From Bolinopsis microptera (taxonomy: Eukaryota > Ctenophora > Tentaculata > Lobata > Bolinopsidae), in the NCBI RefSeq assembly GCF_026151205.1, contig NC_087074.1:9457226-9521225 (forward strand): 64,000 nt of DNA. Direction: 5' to 3'. The notes under the pieces are model-generated. The model saw nothing but the letters and a program-made list of their open reading frames with translations, had not been told where the DNA came from and searched no databases. Both the position numbers and the translations under genes were made by a program. How positions within the stretch are numbered: the stretch's first letter is position 1; each line of letters begins with the position of its first letter. Shown piece after piece: positions 34,489 through 45,789 of the stretch.

Positions 34489-34980
34489 TTAAGGGGGCAG
34501 GGGGGGGGTCTTTATGAAATTTCTCTCGAAATTGATTTTATAGTTGTTTCTGATAGAAGGGAGTGATATCTACCAGATGTTTTTGGTCCCATGGAAAAAT
34601 TTTGTTCCTAGCCGAAATTATTGCCGGTCAAAGGTCAGCGCTCATGTGTAATTGTATTGCGCGAGCGATTTTCAATCGCGCGCCCTGAAAATCGAGTCTA
34701 AAAATCTATCTTCTCCTACATTTTTTGAGCAATCACCTTGAAACTTTCAGGATATGTTCTAAGGACCATTTAGAAACTTCTGGTCTATCAGAATTTTAAA
34801 ATAGGCCTTAGAAAAGTTTTTATTCGATTTTGAAAATCTTGGACCTCGTTTTTTGACGGCTAGGAACAAAATTTTTCCATGGGACCTAAAACATCTGGTA
34901 GATATCACTCCCCTCTATCAGAAACAACTATAAAATCAATTTCGAGAGAAATTTCATAAAGACCCCCCCTGCCCCCTTAA
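34489..34980. mobile_element. 492 bp MITE with about 125 bp inverted repeats and TTAA ends, inside the hAT
   Basis: The left arm (34,489 to about 34,615) and right arm (about 34,855-34,980) are near-perfect complements, starting TTAAGGGGGCAGGGGGG. The related hAT segment at 38,535-38,550 reads across the site without it (TTTATTGAAGCACGG), giving an empty site. Confidence 0.88.
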
Positions 34981-34991
34981 AGCACGGAAAG

Positions 34992-35240
34992 GAACTCAGA
35001 CTGCAACGAGACTACAAAACCTGTTGGAGCTCAGTGTGCAGTATGTTGGAGAGATATAACCGGATAACTGATGCAGTGCACAGAATTTTAGATGACTTGG
35101 AGCTAGGCAATCTAAAGCTGGATGCAGGAGAGACTGAGTTAGCTAAAGACATAACCAAGACTCTCGCACCGTTCAAGAATGTAACTGAGTTTTTGTCTAA
35201 AAGAGAAAGCATGCTCGCTCAAGCAGAAGTGATTATTTAG
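34992..35240 (+). pseudogene. hAT transposase remnant 1
   Basis: Encodes ELRLQRDYKTCWSSVCSMLERYNRI...LAPFKNVTEFLS, matching the D(V/Y)KTRWNS-ML-R and LxPF-TE-LS landmarks of hAT transposases. It stops at 35,238-35,240; the rest of the enzyme is missing. Tryptophan is kept, but the usual Arg of KTRW is Cys here. Confidence 0.82.
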
Positions 35241-36269
35241 TTTATTGACAGTAATTAAGCTCGGGAAAATGGGTCAAACTTAATCCTTGTCATGTCCACC
35301 TGTAGGTTCCACCAGGATCTCGAATTTATAACGTTCATTAGTATAGTAGTATAGTGACACTTGAATTCCACGAACTTAAGTTGTCGATCTTTAGTACGTA
35401 AATCGTCCGATAGTTAGTGAGAAGAGGAGCAATTTGGTTTACAATAGCTCAAAGCTATCAAGATAAGCTCAAAATGATTCGACTTCGAATGAAATCTACT
35501 GGAAATCCATTCATCATGGACTTGAATCAAGATAGGATTTCTATCGTGGGAATAGCTACCAGAGCTGAGGTATGGAACTATGATCATTATTTATTATTAG
35601 AAACCCTGGCACCGGTCATATCCGGTGGTTTTACATTTACGAGCCGACTAGCTCCTAGACACCTATTGACAGCCTGACAGGGTGGCTCACTCAAATTTGA
35701 ACTGTGACACGTCCAAATTCCATGGTAAATTGGGGTTTTGATGTAGTAACCAGATTCATTATAAATAACATTTATGTCATGATAATCAATATGCCCATCA
35801 GCTGGTTAGGTGAGTGTGTAAAAAATATGCAATAAATTGTAGGTTTACTGATCACCAGCCTCACGGAGCTAGCTCTATGAGGCTGGTCAACAAACCAGCA
35901 GGACAATAAGAAAATGTAAAATTTGCCCCGTCAATATGTCTCAGCGAACCTTAACATTAGTCGAAATATTCTCCTTAGCATCGCGAGGCTATTATTAACA
36001 AAGAAGCTTAAAATTGTGTATAACAGAGTAACTTGATGAACGTGTGTATAAACGCTTCACACCACTCTATATTTGCCGTACGGATGCCAATTATGGATCG
36101 CTTCCCCCTGGTTTAAAGTCCTGACTGAAGATTGATTAAAAATGGAATTGTCAACTAAGACGATAAATGGGGAAGGAATTTAACCAGGCAACTATTTATT
36201 TGCTTCACTATGCAGTATGCACCTATGCACTCTGTTGGCGTTCACGTGCACCCTCTCAGTTTCTCATTT

Positions 36270-37870
36270 GGACACGTTCATAAAAAGGTGGCACTAGAGA
36301 TTGATTTTTCACTGCCAAAATTGTGTGAAGCATTTTAAAATACTTGTATCTCAAGGAGTATGCTATGAAAGTTAACCAAATTTTAATATGTGGTCCAAAA
36401 AGATTCAAATATCACATAATTAAGTCATTCATCTCTTTATATCTGTTAATTGTGCAGATATGAGCCAGAAATCACAAAATATTCATTTCTTGCACCTCTA
36501 ATGATGAATTTACATTCTGTGAGTGTGTCCTGCTTCTCAATGTGATTATTGAACCTTTTTGAGATAGTTGAGTGTTAAAAGTGCAAAGTATCACTGGTTA
36601 AATGTGGAGTTACGATGCAATTATCACACACAGGGTTAATTCTGACTAAGTGTTTTAGAATGATGAATGTGATATGAATATCAACGGAACGATTGTAACA
36701 ATGAACTCTATCAATCACAATTATATCATGCTAACTAATATTTAGAGAATTTAGATGGTTAAAAGTGCCATAATGAGTCAAAAATCACATAAATGAGCAT
36801 GTATTGAAATTATGCTGTATCAGGGGAATGTATAACTTTTTGGCTCTATATCAGGTTGGTATTCATAGTAAATCTGCAGTAATTTGTTGTGACACTTGTT
36901 TATGGTCATGGAGAAGTTCGTTATTAGAGTAATAGTGGAATCAATAATCACAAAAAACTGATTTTAAACTGAGTAAACTAGGCAAGTACTTTTACAGCTC
37001 AAGCCATGATAATTTTGTCGCCATAATGTGACAAATGAATCATATCAGTAACATATAATACTTAATCGGATTTTTGAAATGTGATTATTGATTCATTACC
37101 TTTACTTTCAAAATGTCATTTCAACTTGAACATTACGTATGATTCAATTATCACACTTTAAAGGAAATTACATATTTGGTAGCCAGATTTGTGTGATTTT
37201 TGAATCATTAAAGCACCAAGATCAAAAATTATCGCTCAAAGGCCTTCAATATGGTATAAGCTTAGACATGGATTCAAAAATCACATAATAAGAATCATAG
37301 AATGGATATAAATTGTCATATCGTGCACTTAATTTAAGGCTTACTATAGTGTGACTTAATAGCGCACCTTTAACGAAAATGTGATTTTTGAATCATATTA
37401 ACTGGTTTTAATACTATTTAATACTATTTTGTACCCTAAAAAATGATAGAAAGCCAATAAAAACGTAAGATGATTCAATAATCACTGCTCAAAATAGGCT
37501 CATTTCCAACGTTTAAGTTGTGATTTTTGAATCATTTTGGCACCAATAACAATTTCAGATAAGACATTCCATTCCTTACATGCATTATAATCACCATATC
37601 AATTTTGGCGTCTTTGTGAATAGTACTTTTCAGATTATCTAGTGTTGATTCATCTTGCATTTCTAATTGTGTGATATTTGAATCATTGGCACACAAATAA
37701 CGATAACTCCTGTAATATAAGCACTAGAGACTCCGTGATTTCAGGATCATGAAATTTAATCGAATTTCTAAAGGTATAGATAGATATATCAACCAACAAA
37801 GAACAATGACTATTTTTAAAACGCATTTAAAAAAATCAATCTCTAGTGCCACCTTTTTTTGAACGTGTCC
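36270..37870. mobile_element. Non-autonomous DNA transposon A, 1,601 bp (4 bp TSD ATTT)
   Basis: Inverted repeats of about 40 bp start GGACACGTTCATAAAAAGG at 36270 and end complementary at 37870 (TTTGAACGTGTCC), with ATTT on both sides (36266-36269, 37871-37874). There is no coding frame. The interior is a field of TGATTCAAAAATCACA-like motifs in both orientations, for example at about 36,775, 36,938, 37,081, 37,141, 37,190, 37,270, 37,379, 37,470, 37,520 and 37,670. Confidence 0.87.
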
Positions 37871-38547
37871 ATTTGATCTCATGCAGATGCGGCAGAGGTG
37901 CCGACCAGAGTAACAGGTCACTGTTAGAACAGTGATTATTGAACGTATGATAGATAACAACCGATACTAAAGCAGTGGATCTAAATGTCACCTGGTCAAA
38001 CCCGGGGTGAAATATTTACATTAAGCGTCCCAACGGCTCCTGGCACAGTACATGGTAGAACCTGGTTAGCACGGGAAATTGGGTCAAACTTAACCCTAAT
38101 TGTCATATCCTCCTGTAGGTTTTACTTAATGAATTTACAAAATTCACCAGTGTAGTAATTATAGTAATAGTATTGTGACACTTGAAAGTCACGAACTTAA
38201 GTTGCTCAAAGCTATCAAGATTAGGGTTACTAAATACTAACCGATATTATCGAGGAAAATTTCCCAAAAATCTTTATAGATTATCACGACAATTTTCGAG
38301 AATTACCGCGATAATCAACCAATTTTTATTATGGTAAAATGGCCAAAATTTAACACATTTTTTGTATCTATTTCTCTGTCTGTAAAGTTAAAACCCAGTG
38401 CTACTGCTAGCATAATTTGCAGTGTGATGGTATGTGCGTATGAATTTGTGGCAGTGAAGATTGAAATTTTGCGTTATCGCATCTAGTAAGTAACTTGGAG
38501 GTTGTATGGTCAGACGTAGTTATTGTTGTTTATTGAAGCACGGAAAG

Positions 38548-38690
38548 GAACTCAGACTGCAACGAGACTACAAAACCCGTTGGAGCTCGGTGTGCAGTAT
38601 GTTGGAAAGATATAATCGGATAACTGATGCAGTGCACGGAATTTTAGATGACTTGGAGCTAGGCTGGATGCAGGAGACACTGAGTTAGCA
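38548..38690 (+). pseudogene. hAT transposase remnant 2
   Basis: Parallel of the 34992 fragment: ELRLQRDYKTRWSSVCSMLERY with the canonical KTRW. It loses frame after LDDLELG because about 14 bp present in the first copy are missing. It is dead. Confidence 0.82.
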
Positions 38691-39158
38691 AAAGACATTA
38701 CCAAGACTCTCGCACCGTTCAAGACCATAGTTGGTTCGTGCGTCATTTTTTCGGGAAAAGTGCGTGAAGTGTGTTCATTTTTTTTTCGTGCTTTAAAGTG
38801 CGTTCTCCGTTGGCACATTTATACAATTAAAACAACAGATCATAAAATATTAGCAAAAAATTAAGTACAAAGGTTGCAATGTTACATCTTACTCTTAGCA
38901 TAGGAGCATAATTCAAATATGCAGAGTGTATACAAATATTACTTGACAAATTAATCGCCGATAACCGATAAAATCGCGATAATTTTGAAAAAATTATCGA
39001 TTATCGCGATAAAAAATGTTGTACCGATAATGGCAACCCTAGTTTGAAGATCACGAAATTCGAAAGACAATTATTGTACTAATAGTTATTATACATAATA
39101 ATAATGTACTATTCAATTCTAATTGTTAAATTTTATTCGTATTTCTTGCCGTATTTCA

Positions 39159-40391
39159 TTATTGCATTTCAAATGGTATAGCATCTTCGTAGTAAGGGGA
39201 TTGGACTCCCGAATTTGGGGCTTGATTTCCTGAAAGGTTATTATTACATTATGTTGAATGATTTACAAGTTAACAGCTGAAAGTTTTACTCCCGAATATT
39301 GCAACGAATGATTGTCCAACTAAACTGAATTTGTAGCTCAAACTGAAGTAGTGAGTAGGAAACTCTTCAATTTAAATACCTGAGCAAGTTGTAGTTATTC
39401 TGAGGTTATCATCGTAATCAGACCGTATAGCGTACGTTTCCACCTGGTGTTGCATCTGACGTCTGGCAGGAGCAGCATAAGAATACTGAAATTCTAACTC
39501 TGAATTGTCCCTCTCAGTTGTGGCCGAATTTTGCTGTCCATTGAAGTCTATCGTCAATTCATAGTAGTCAGAGGAGTATGGACATTCTTGTTCTGTTGAA
39601 GTTTTCTCAGTGACGAAATCTGCAGATACTACCGATGATGTCGAGGGGGGTACCCTTTTCTTACTCATAAAGATCCTTTCTCTGCTAGAGATGTCAGCTC
39701 CTGAGCTTATTTCTGGTTTATATCTGTTGTTTCTGGTAGGGGGCACCATTGCTTTCTTAGCATGAACACTACTTCTGGTAATATTAACTTTCCTTCCGGA
39801 GATGAGAACTGTTGTCTGGTCATCATTTATTTTCAAGATATTTGCTGTTGAGCTTTGTCTAAATGGTAATGGTATGGGTGGCCTTGTCTTCCTCGGTATT
39901 TTATTCAATGGAGAAACACTGTCCTGTTGATTGTCACGAGCTGAATGGAACTGTGGCTCCGGCTGGATCAAATGAGCCCTCAAAGGAGACATGCCTTTAC
40001 GAATTAACCGGGAATCACCCCAATTATCATGACTAATTGAATCAGCTGCGGGGTCGTTTTCCTGTTCTGTCAGTTTAACTGACTCATACTGCCCTGAGGT
40101 CAAAGAGGGTTGTTCAGTCTCAGGATCAATATGTAGAGTTTTGTAACCAGAACGTATATCTTGATTATAGTTTACATTCTGAGCGTTAGTGTTCCAGGAA
40201 ACAGTCTTCCCGCGATGAGACTTGTTCAGGGATAAAGTAGGGTCCCTAATACGTGGCTCTGGCGGTATGGGCGCTCTCCCCGGCCTTTTATTAGTCTCCT
40301 CGTCCTTATCCGGCCTTTTATTAGTCTCCTCGTCCTTTTGAAAGCACCACGGTAAGGCTGAAATCATCAAATCTTTGAAGTTTTTAACCAT
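39159..40391 (-). CDS. Unrecognised 360 aa proline-rich protein, two exons
   Basis: Exon 1 is 39380-40391 and exon 2 is 39159-39229; the donor CAG|GTATTT and acceptor TTTCAG|GAAATC keep phase. AATAAA on the minus strand at 39132-39137 is a fitting polyadenylation signal. The family is not recognised. The sequence looks disordered: a tandem KDEETNKRP duplication near residue 20, proline motifs RAPIPPEPR and RKTRPPIPLPFR that resemble SH3 ligands, and tyrosines in SxYxxL contexts (SGYKTL, SDYYEL) that resemble ITIM/SH2 sites. No signal peptide or membrane span was found in the N-terminus. A cytoplasmic adaptor role is conceivable but is inference. It is divergent from the zinc-finger gene 634 bp away. 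Confidence 0.75.
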
Positions 40392-41024
40392 GATATTATG
40401 GACGTTTTCACGGCTGATAACAAAAAGTATAACAAAAGTTTTTTTTAAGTAACAAAAAGTAACATAATAAAGTTACAACTACAACTGTATATAAGTGTTT
40501 CATATTTCATTCCCAGGAAGCCAAATTTTGCTCCAACGTCATGGCACAATAAATCAAAATGTTGCTTTTAGTAGCTTGATAGCTGAGAAAAGCAGGTGAT
40601 CATTTGACTTGCCAAAGTGTTAAGAAAAGACTAGAGTTTGGGCACCTAATTACTAATAATATACTATATAATAAAGCTCAAGATATGTATACAATTGTAA
40701 TACAATATCCATTTCTAGTAGATCCAAGAGTTGGGCAAGGGTTTCTCAATACCACTATTAATAATTACACCCTGGTTCTGGGAATGCTATTTAGTGAGGT
40801 AGAATTGTCATGTAATCTGTATAGCATACATTGTACATTACAAAAATATTTATGTAAAATTGTATTTTTAGCTCCAAGGTAATACATAAGCTACAAGTTA
40901 TAAAAAGATTTAAACAGTTTGCCTCATTTGTTGAATTTTGAGCGGCACTTTCTAAATTTGGACACGAGTCTTGAAACACCCTGTAGATAAAATAATCCAA
41001 AAGTAACAGACTAAATTAAAAGGT
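40392..41024. other. Bidirectional intergenic region between two divergent genes
   Basis: 633 bp between the starts of the 360 aa gene (minus) and the zinc-finger gene (plus). It presumably contains both promoters; AT-rich, with no motif I can assign. Confidence 0.5.
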
Positions 41025-43968
41025 ATGAAATGTCCGCTGTGTTGCGAGTTTGTGCCCAATGAGGAGCTGCTACAAGACCACTATCTGACTACCTGCTCGG
41101 GTCTTGCGGAGGAAAGTGAAGATGAGGTGGTGCTAGAGGGGGGTAACAAGAAGAAGTTTCAGTACATTTCACCTACTACACCTGATCAGGAGATCTACTT
41201 CCTCTCTACTTCACTTGATGTAATGGCTATAGAATGCAGATTTTTAAAATTTTATTTTGTGCTGACTCTGCACGAATTACAAACTCTTAAAACAACCGAA
41301 TTGCCTAAATTATCAAACTATTTTCTTATCTAACTTACTGCAAATAACGTGATAACACCATGTCATATTATCAGACTCCACAAGTGACGCTGGTGAAGGT
41401 ATCTGACGACTTATTCCAATCTAAAGAGGTAGTAGTACCGGAGGGCACAGTGTGTGAGGGTCAGCTGGTGGTGGGGGAGGATGTGTTATCTGTTGCTCCT
41501 TTTAGCACTGTCGGAACTATCATTACACTTCATGTTACACGTGGGTTATCATTACACTTCATGTTACACGTGGGTTATTTATATGTTTTTTGGAATCTTT
41601 TTTAAAGCAAGTTAAGTGTAGTTAGTAGCTGAAAAAAAGAAAGAGTTTGATTAAATCGAACAATAGTTATGGACATGTTCAAACCTGGTTGGTGGTTTTG
41701 TTACACTGCCAAAATGGGCGATTTTCTCATTTTTACAATAACTCCATTAATAATTACTCGATGGTCTTGAAACTTTCAAATATGATTATAATTGTCATAA
41801 CAAATAGTCTCAGGTCATCGGCTATGAATAATATTGTAAAATGGCCCAGTTATATTGAAAAATGTAACATTTGGTTACACTTTTCAATGGCTCAGCCAAT
41901 CATTAAATTCTAAAGATTCTTGCTTCACAAAAATGTACTTTAGGTATTTGCTTAGCTGTGGAATGAAAAAAGGCCCACTTTTGAGTTCATAAAAAGGCCC
42001 AAAATGGACATTTTGTAACATCTTGTTTTCATGATATCTTTATAGTTTGTTACAACCACAGCTAGTGTAGGATATGTATTTAACTCTAAAACCAGGTTAT
42101 TAGTGCAGCAATTCTTGTATAAAGGCATTACAACAATCTTGGTATATGGCTCATAATCAATAAAAGGCCCATTTCTTTGAATAACGTAACATGGGTACAA
42201 ATGAGTATGTTATACAGAGGTGTTTGATCTAGTATTGGTTTTAAGTTGGTTGATGCATTAAAATTAAGACATGAAACAACTTAACAAATTTAAAAAATGA
42301 TAATTGGGACCAAATTATTGAATTTTGTAACAATTTAAATGTAATGTAATTTAAATTTACGACAGAACGCGGTAAATTTAATCAAATGAATATATAGCTA
42401 ATTAGATTAAAGGTTGGATATTTAAAAACGTTTAATTTATATTATATATCAAATTGTATAGAAAATAGAAATTGGGCCCTATATATTGAAATTTGTAACA
42501 ATAAAATGTCAGGTCACGAGTTTATCCACTGAAGTGGCAGAGTGACAATTGACTCGTAATTTATACAAAATTTTACAATTTTGGTGTACAAAATGCTTGA
42601 CCGGAACATTAAAACGTTACAAAATTCAATGTTTTGGGCCCAAGTACAAAATATGGTCAATAATATGGTTGATGGAACCCTTTATGACCTAGGCAAACTG
42701 GTCTGAACTTCAAAAACTATAATATAGCTTGCCTAACACCCCTCACACTAGGATACATACTATATACTATACTCTATAAATTTACTTTCTAATGTTACAT
42801 TATTCAAGTTCCGCAGCCATTTTATCAAATTATACGAATAAGGATTGCTTTACAATTCTGTATGAGAATCTAAAAACCATGTTACCAGTACAAGAATATA
42901 TTGAACATTCCAAATATAATGAGCGTTGTAGTAAAAACATAAATATGTTACAAAATTCAATGTTTTGGGCCCAAGTACAAAATTTGGTCAAGAATATGGT
43001 TGATGGAACCCTTTGTGACCTGGAAAAACTGGTATGAACTTCAAAAACTATAATATAGCTTACCTAACACCCCTCACACTAGGATACATACTCTATACAC
43101 TTAATTTCTAATGTTACATAATTCAAGTTCCGCAGCCATTTTATCAAGTATATGAATAAGGATCGCTTCAGAATTTTGTATGAGAATCTAAAAACCATGT
43201 TACCAATACAAAAATATATTGAATATTCCAGATATAATGACCTTGGCAGTGAAAACATAAATATGTTACAGAATTCAATGTTTTGGGCCCAAGTACAAAA
43301 TTTGGTCAAGAATATGGTTGATGGAACCCTTTGTGACCTAGAAAAACTGGTCTGAACTTGAAAAACTATCAAGAAGCTTCTCTAAAAACTCATTGAAAAA
43401 GTGTAACATAGAAATGTGTTACAAAATTCAATCTCCAGGGCCCCCAACTAAACTGCTATATCTCAGGACCTGAATATGTTACAAAAATTCTGATTCAAGG
43501 GTGCCCTCAGTCAAAGGGTCTAGTTTTTGTCAGTAGTTTCAGTTTTTCTTAAAATGTTACAGATTTCAATCTGGGGGCCCAGAAGTAAATAGTGGGAGAA
43601 ATGTAACAAAACCACCAACCAGGTTTGAACACGTCCTTATATGTAATCAATTAATCAATTAATCAATTAATCAATTAATCAATTAATCAATTAATCAATC
43701 AATCAATTAATCAATTAATCAATTAATCAATCGATCAATTAAATAACCCTATAAATGACCAGGTCGTGAGTTTGACACGTGGTCCACACACAGCTCTAAA
43801 AGTTCCACAACCAGTGCCGGAGAGAGAGTGATTCTCAAACACAGTGCATCAATGTCCAGCCTCTCATCTCAAAGTACAGGTTTGTCACATTCCTCCACAA
43901 GTATGGTATCCATTATGTGTATAATACTGGTCCAAGCTTTTATGAAGACATTCAGTTTTCCCGATTAA
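41025..43968 (+). CDS. Small zinc-finger protein, three exons, with transposon B in intron 2
   Basis: Exons 41025-41219, 41375-41540 and 43763-43968 join in phase (189 codons including stop, 188 aa). The N-terminus MKCPLCCEFVPNEELLQDHY...C gives C-x2-C-x12-H-x4-C, like a UBZ-type or other short C2HC finger; the exact class is unclear. An acidic stretch follows, then an exon 2 domain (TLVKVSDDLFQSKEVVVPEG) I do not recognise, then a Ser/Thr-rich exon 3 and a hydrophobic tail ending FSFPD. A 29 bp tandem duplication repeats the exon 2 donor (41,511-41,570); only the first copy preserves phase with exon 3. Exon 3 may instead have a donor at 43,880. The stop lies 30 bp from the convergent transporter stop. 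Confidence 0.62.
41672..43636. mobile_element. Non-autonomous DNA transposon B, 1,965 bp (4 bp TSD TTAT)
   Basis: Inverted repeats of 35 bp with one mismatch start GGACATGTTCAAACC and end GGTTTGAACACGTCC; TTAT flanks both sides (41668-41671, 43637-43640). The interior holds about 18 copies of TGTAACA/TGTTACA, which also ends the inverted repeat (TTTTGTTACA). It also has about 2.5 tandem units of about 319 bp (from about 42,600 to 43,360). Short similar open frames in those units (42792-43037, 43152-43355) reflect the tandem repeat, not a known protein. Confidence 0.88.
43645..43742 (+). repeat. ATCAATTA microsatellite
   Basis: An 8 bp unit TCAATTAA repeated about 12 times with TCAATCAA/TCGATCAA variants, in intron 2 of the zinc-finger gene next to transposon B. 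Confidence 0.95.
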
Positions 43969-43997
43969 TGAACTTAGAGGTGTACTGAAACTGTCCT

Positions 43998-45789
43998 TTA
44001 ATTGTTCTTATTCTGTTTCCTTATCGCAATCTCGACGCCTGCACTCGTACAAAACGAGACTACACAAAAACCAAGCATCATGTATCCACCCTGTTCGTAT
44101 GTAAGGTACTCCATCGCCAACAGGGCAACCAAATGACCAACCCTGTTAAAGGCCGTCCAAAGACATAACCAAATTGTCGTACCTTTTGATTTGGAGGAAG
44201 CGCTCATTTCTCTTCTCGCAAGTTTTACTTGGACTTCCTCAAAGGCAAATAGGGCAGCCAATGTGCACATTTGATTTGAAAGGCCCTGAAGCAGTGTGGA
44301 AATATAAGCGAAGATAACCACGTTATCATACAGAAATGTTAACTTTGGGTTGGGGAAGAGGATGAAAACTCCGATTGCTGAGAGGAATGCTGAAAATGCC
44401 ATGATCTGAAATGGTGTTGCCCAGCCTTTCTGGATGATGTAACCGGATACGATCGATCCTGCAAACCTTGCCACGTAAAGGATAAAAAGATATGTCCCAC
44501 CCTGAGAAATACTCACTTCAAACGTGTCGAAAAGGTATGGAGTGGTTATTGCTGAGGTAAATCCAACCAGTGCCTCAAGAATGCTGTAGGAAATAATGGG
44601 AATAACGATTAATGGAGAAAGCCCCTTGGCCTTAGGCTCGGTCTCCTCGTTGGTGTTCTGGGCTGTTGTGATATCAGCTTCCTCTGTTGCCTCATAATTA
44701 GGTGGATCTGCCACATTTGTGTTGGTTATAACAACATCCTCACTACCAACTTGATCACCAGTCATCTCATTTTCCAAGTCTCCAAAACTATTCTCAACCG
44801 TTTCATCAGAAGATTTATTTTTAGTGTTAACATAAACTGGCAGAGAATTCTTTGGCAGAACCACAAGCTTGTACGAAAACAGGACAAGACATATACCCCC
44901 AGCAATGAGCAGAGTAGAGGTAAATCCAAAGTGATCATACAGAACTCCCCCAATAAGAATAGCAGTGGAGCCCCCAGAATGATAACCACTGTTGGTGAGC
45001 CCTATAGTAAGTTTAACATGGTCAGGGAACCAAACTCTGCAGCCCTCCACCACACCTTTACACGCCAGGAAACCCACGTAACCTTGTACAGCTCGTAGGA
45101 TTAGTAGGAGGGTGATTGTTAATGAGTTGTACTGCTCTGGTATCAGCCCCACCAGTCCCTGTCCTGCAGGAAGGAATTATAAATACCATAATGAATAATG
45201 ATGTGTGATTTTTAGATTGAAATTTTTAATGGATTGATATTTAACCAGTGTCTTTTGATACGTGTTCTTAAGATAAGAATGCACCTTAAAACTATCTTGT
45301 TTTTCTTGTCAAATACTCTGCTAATTGTAACAATTACCCATCATCTGTACCACGTTAGCTGCCACAAAAGTGACCTGGTATTTCCACAGGGTGACTTTTC
45401 TCTCATGGATGAGATAGTGTTGCATGTCAAACAGCATGTTGAAAAGATAGCCAACTCCTGGCATCATTCCAAACAGGCCCACCAGAAAGCTGCTTATACC
45501 TGTGTATGTTAGAAGTTGTGTTAACTTCTATATATGGTTAATCTAATGGTTATTATTCGTCAGTTTGAAGTTCAAGCTGACGCACCTCAGAAAATGACAA
45601 AATTGACGTTTTATCCCAGAAAAGGAAAGGAAAATTAAGTTGTATCTAGTCATCTTAACCATTTAAACACATACCTCTGTCGAGTAAATACTTGACGTAG
45701 AAGGATTGCGTATTAACCGAACTGCCTGATATAGCAAGAGGCATGAGGTACACTGCCAGCAGTACCATCAGACCCAGTTTTGAGAACAT
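43998..45789 (-). CDS. MFS transporter, tandem copy 1, three exons, 480 aa
   Basis: Exons 45675-45789, 45338-45499 and 43998-45163 (1,443 nt, in phase). About 12 hydrophobic segments: one in exon 1 (LGLMVLLAVYLMPLAIS), two in exon 2, the rest in exon 3, with a long acidic central loop (about residues 210-270) between the two halves. Motifs: LLILRAVQGYVG, then GLTNSGYHSGGSTAILIGGVLYDHFGF, which lines up with the antiporter-type motif of DHA/SLC18-like MFS proteins. Closest in pattern to SLC18B1-like carriers; the substrate is unknown. The ATG at 45789 is preferred because an acceptor (TTCAAGCAG) precedes it, but the frame stays open to about 45,843 in all three copies. Unit-specific changes are seen, for example in the central loop. 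Confidence 0.85.

Larger units (their letters stand above)
34044..39041 (+). mobile_element. hAT DNA transposon, inactive, 5.0 kb
   Basis: Ends TAGGGTTGCCA (34044) and TGGCAACCCTA (to 39041) are flanked by a perfect 8 bp duplication GTTTGAAG (34036-34043, 39042-39049), diagnostic of hAT. Subterminal sequence is rich in GCGATAAT/ATTATCGC motifs. A second left-end-like copy (AGGGTTACTAAATACTAACCGATATT) begins about 38,223, followed by a second transposase remnant, so the element contains an internal partial duplication or nested relative. The transposase is broken in both. It also carries a 492 bp MITE and the 1.6 kb element A. Confidence 0.88.

Noticed and set aside
42792-43355. Two similar small frames (81 and 67 codons) in transposon B
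   Set aside because: They are produced by the tandem 319 bp unit, which is packed with the TGTTACA motif; no family resemblance and no start context.
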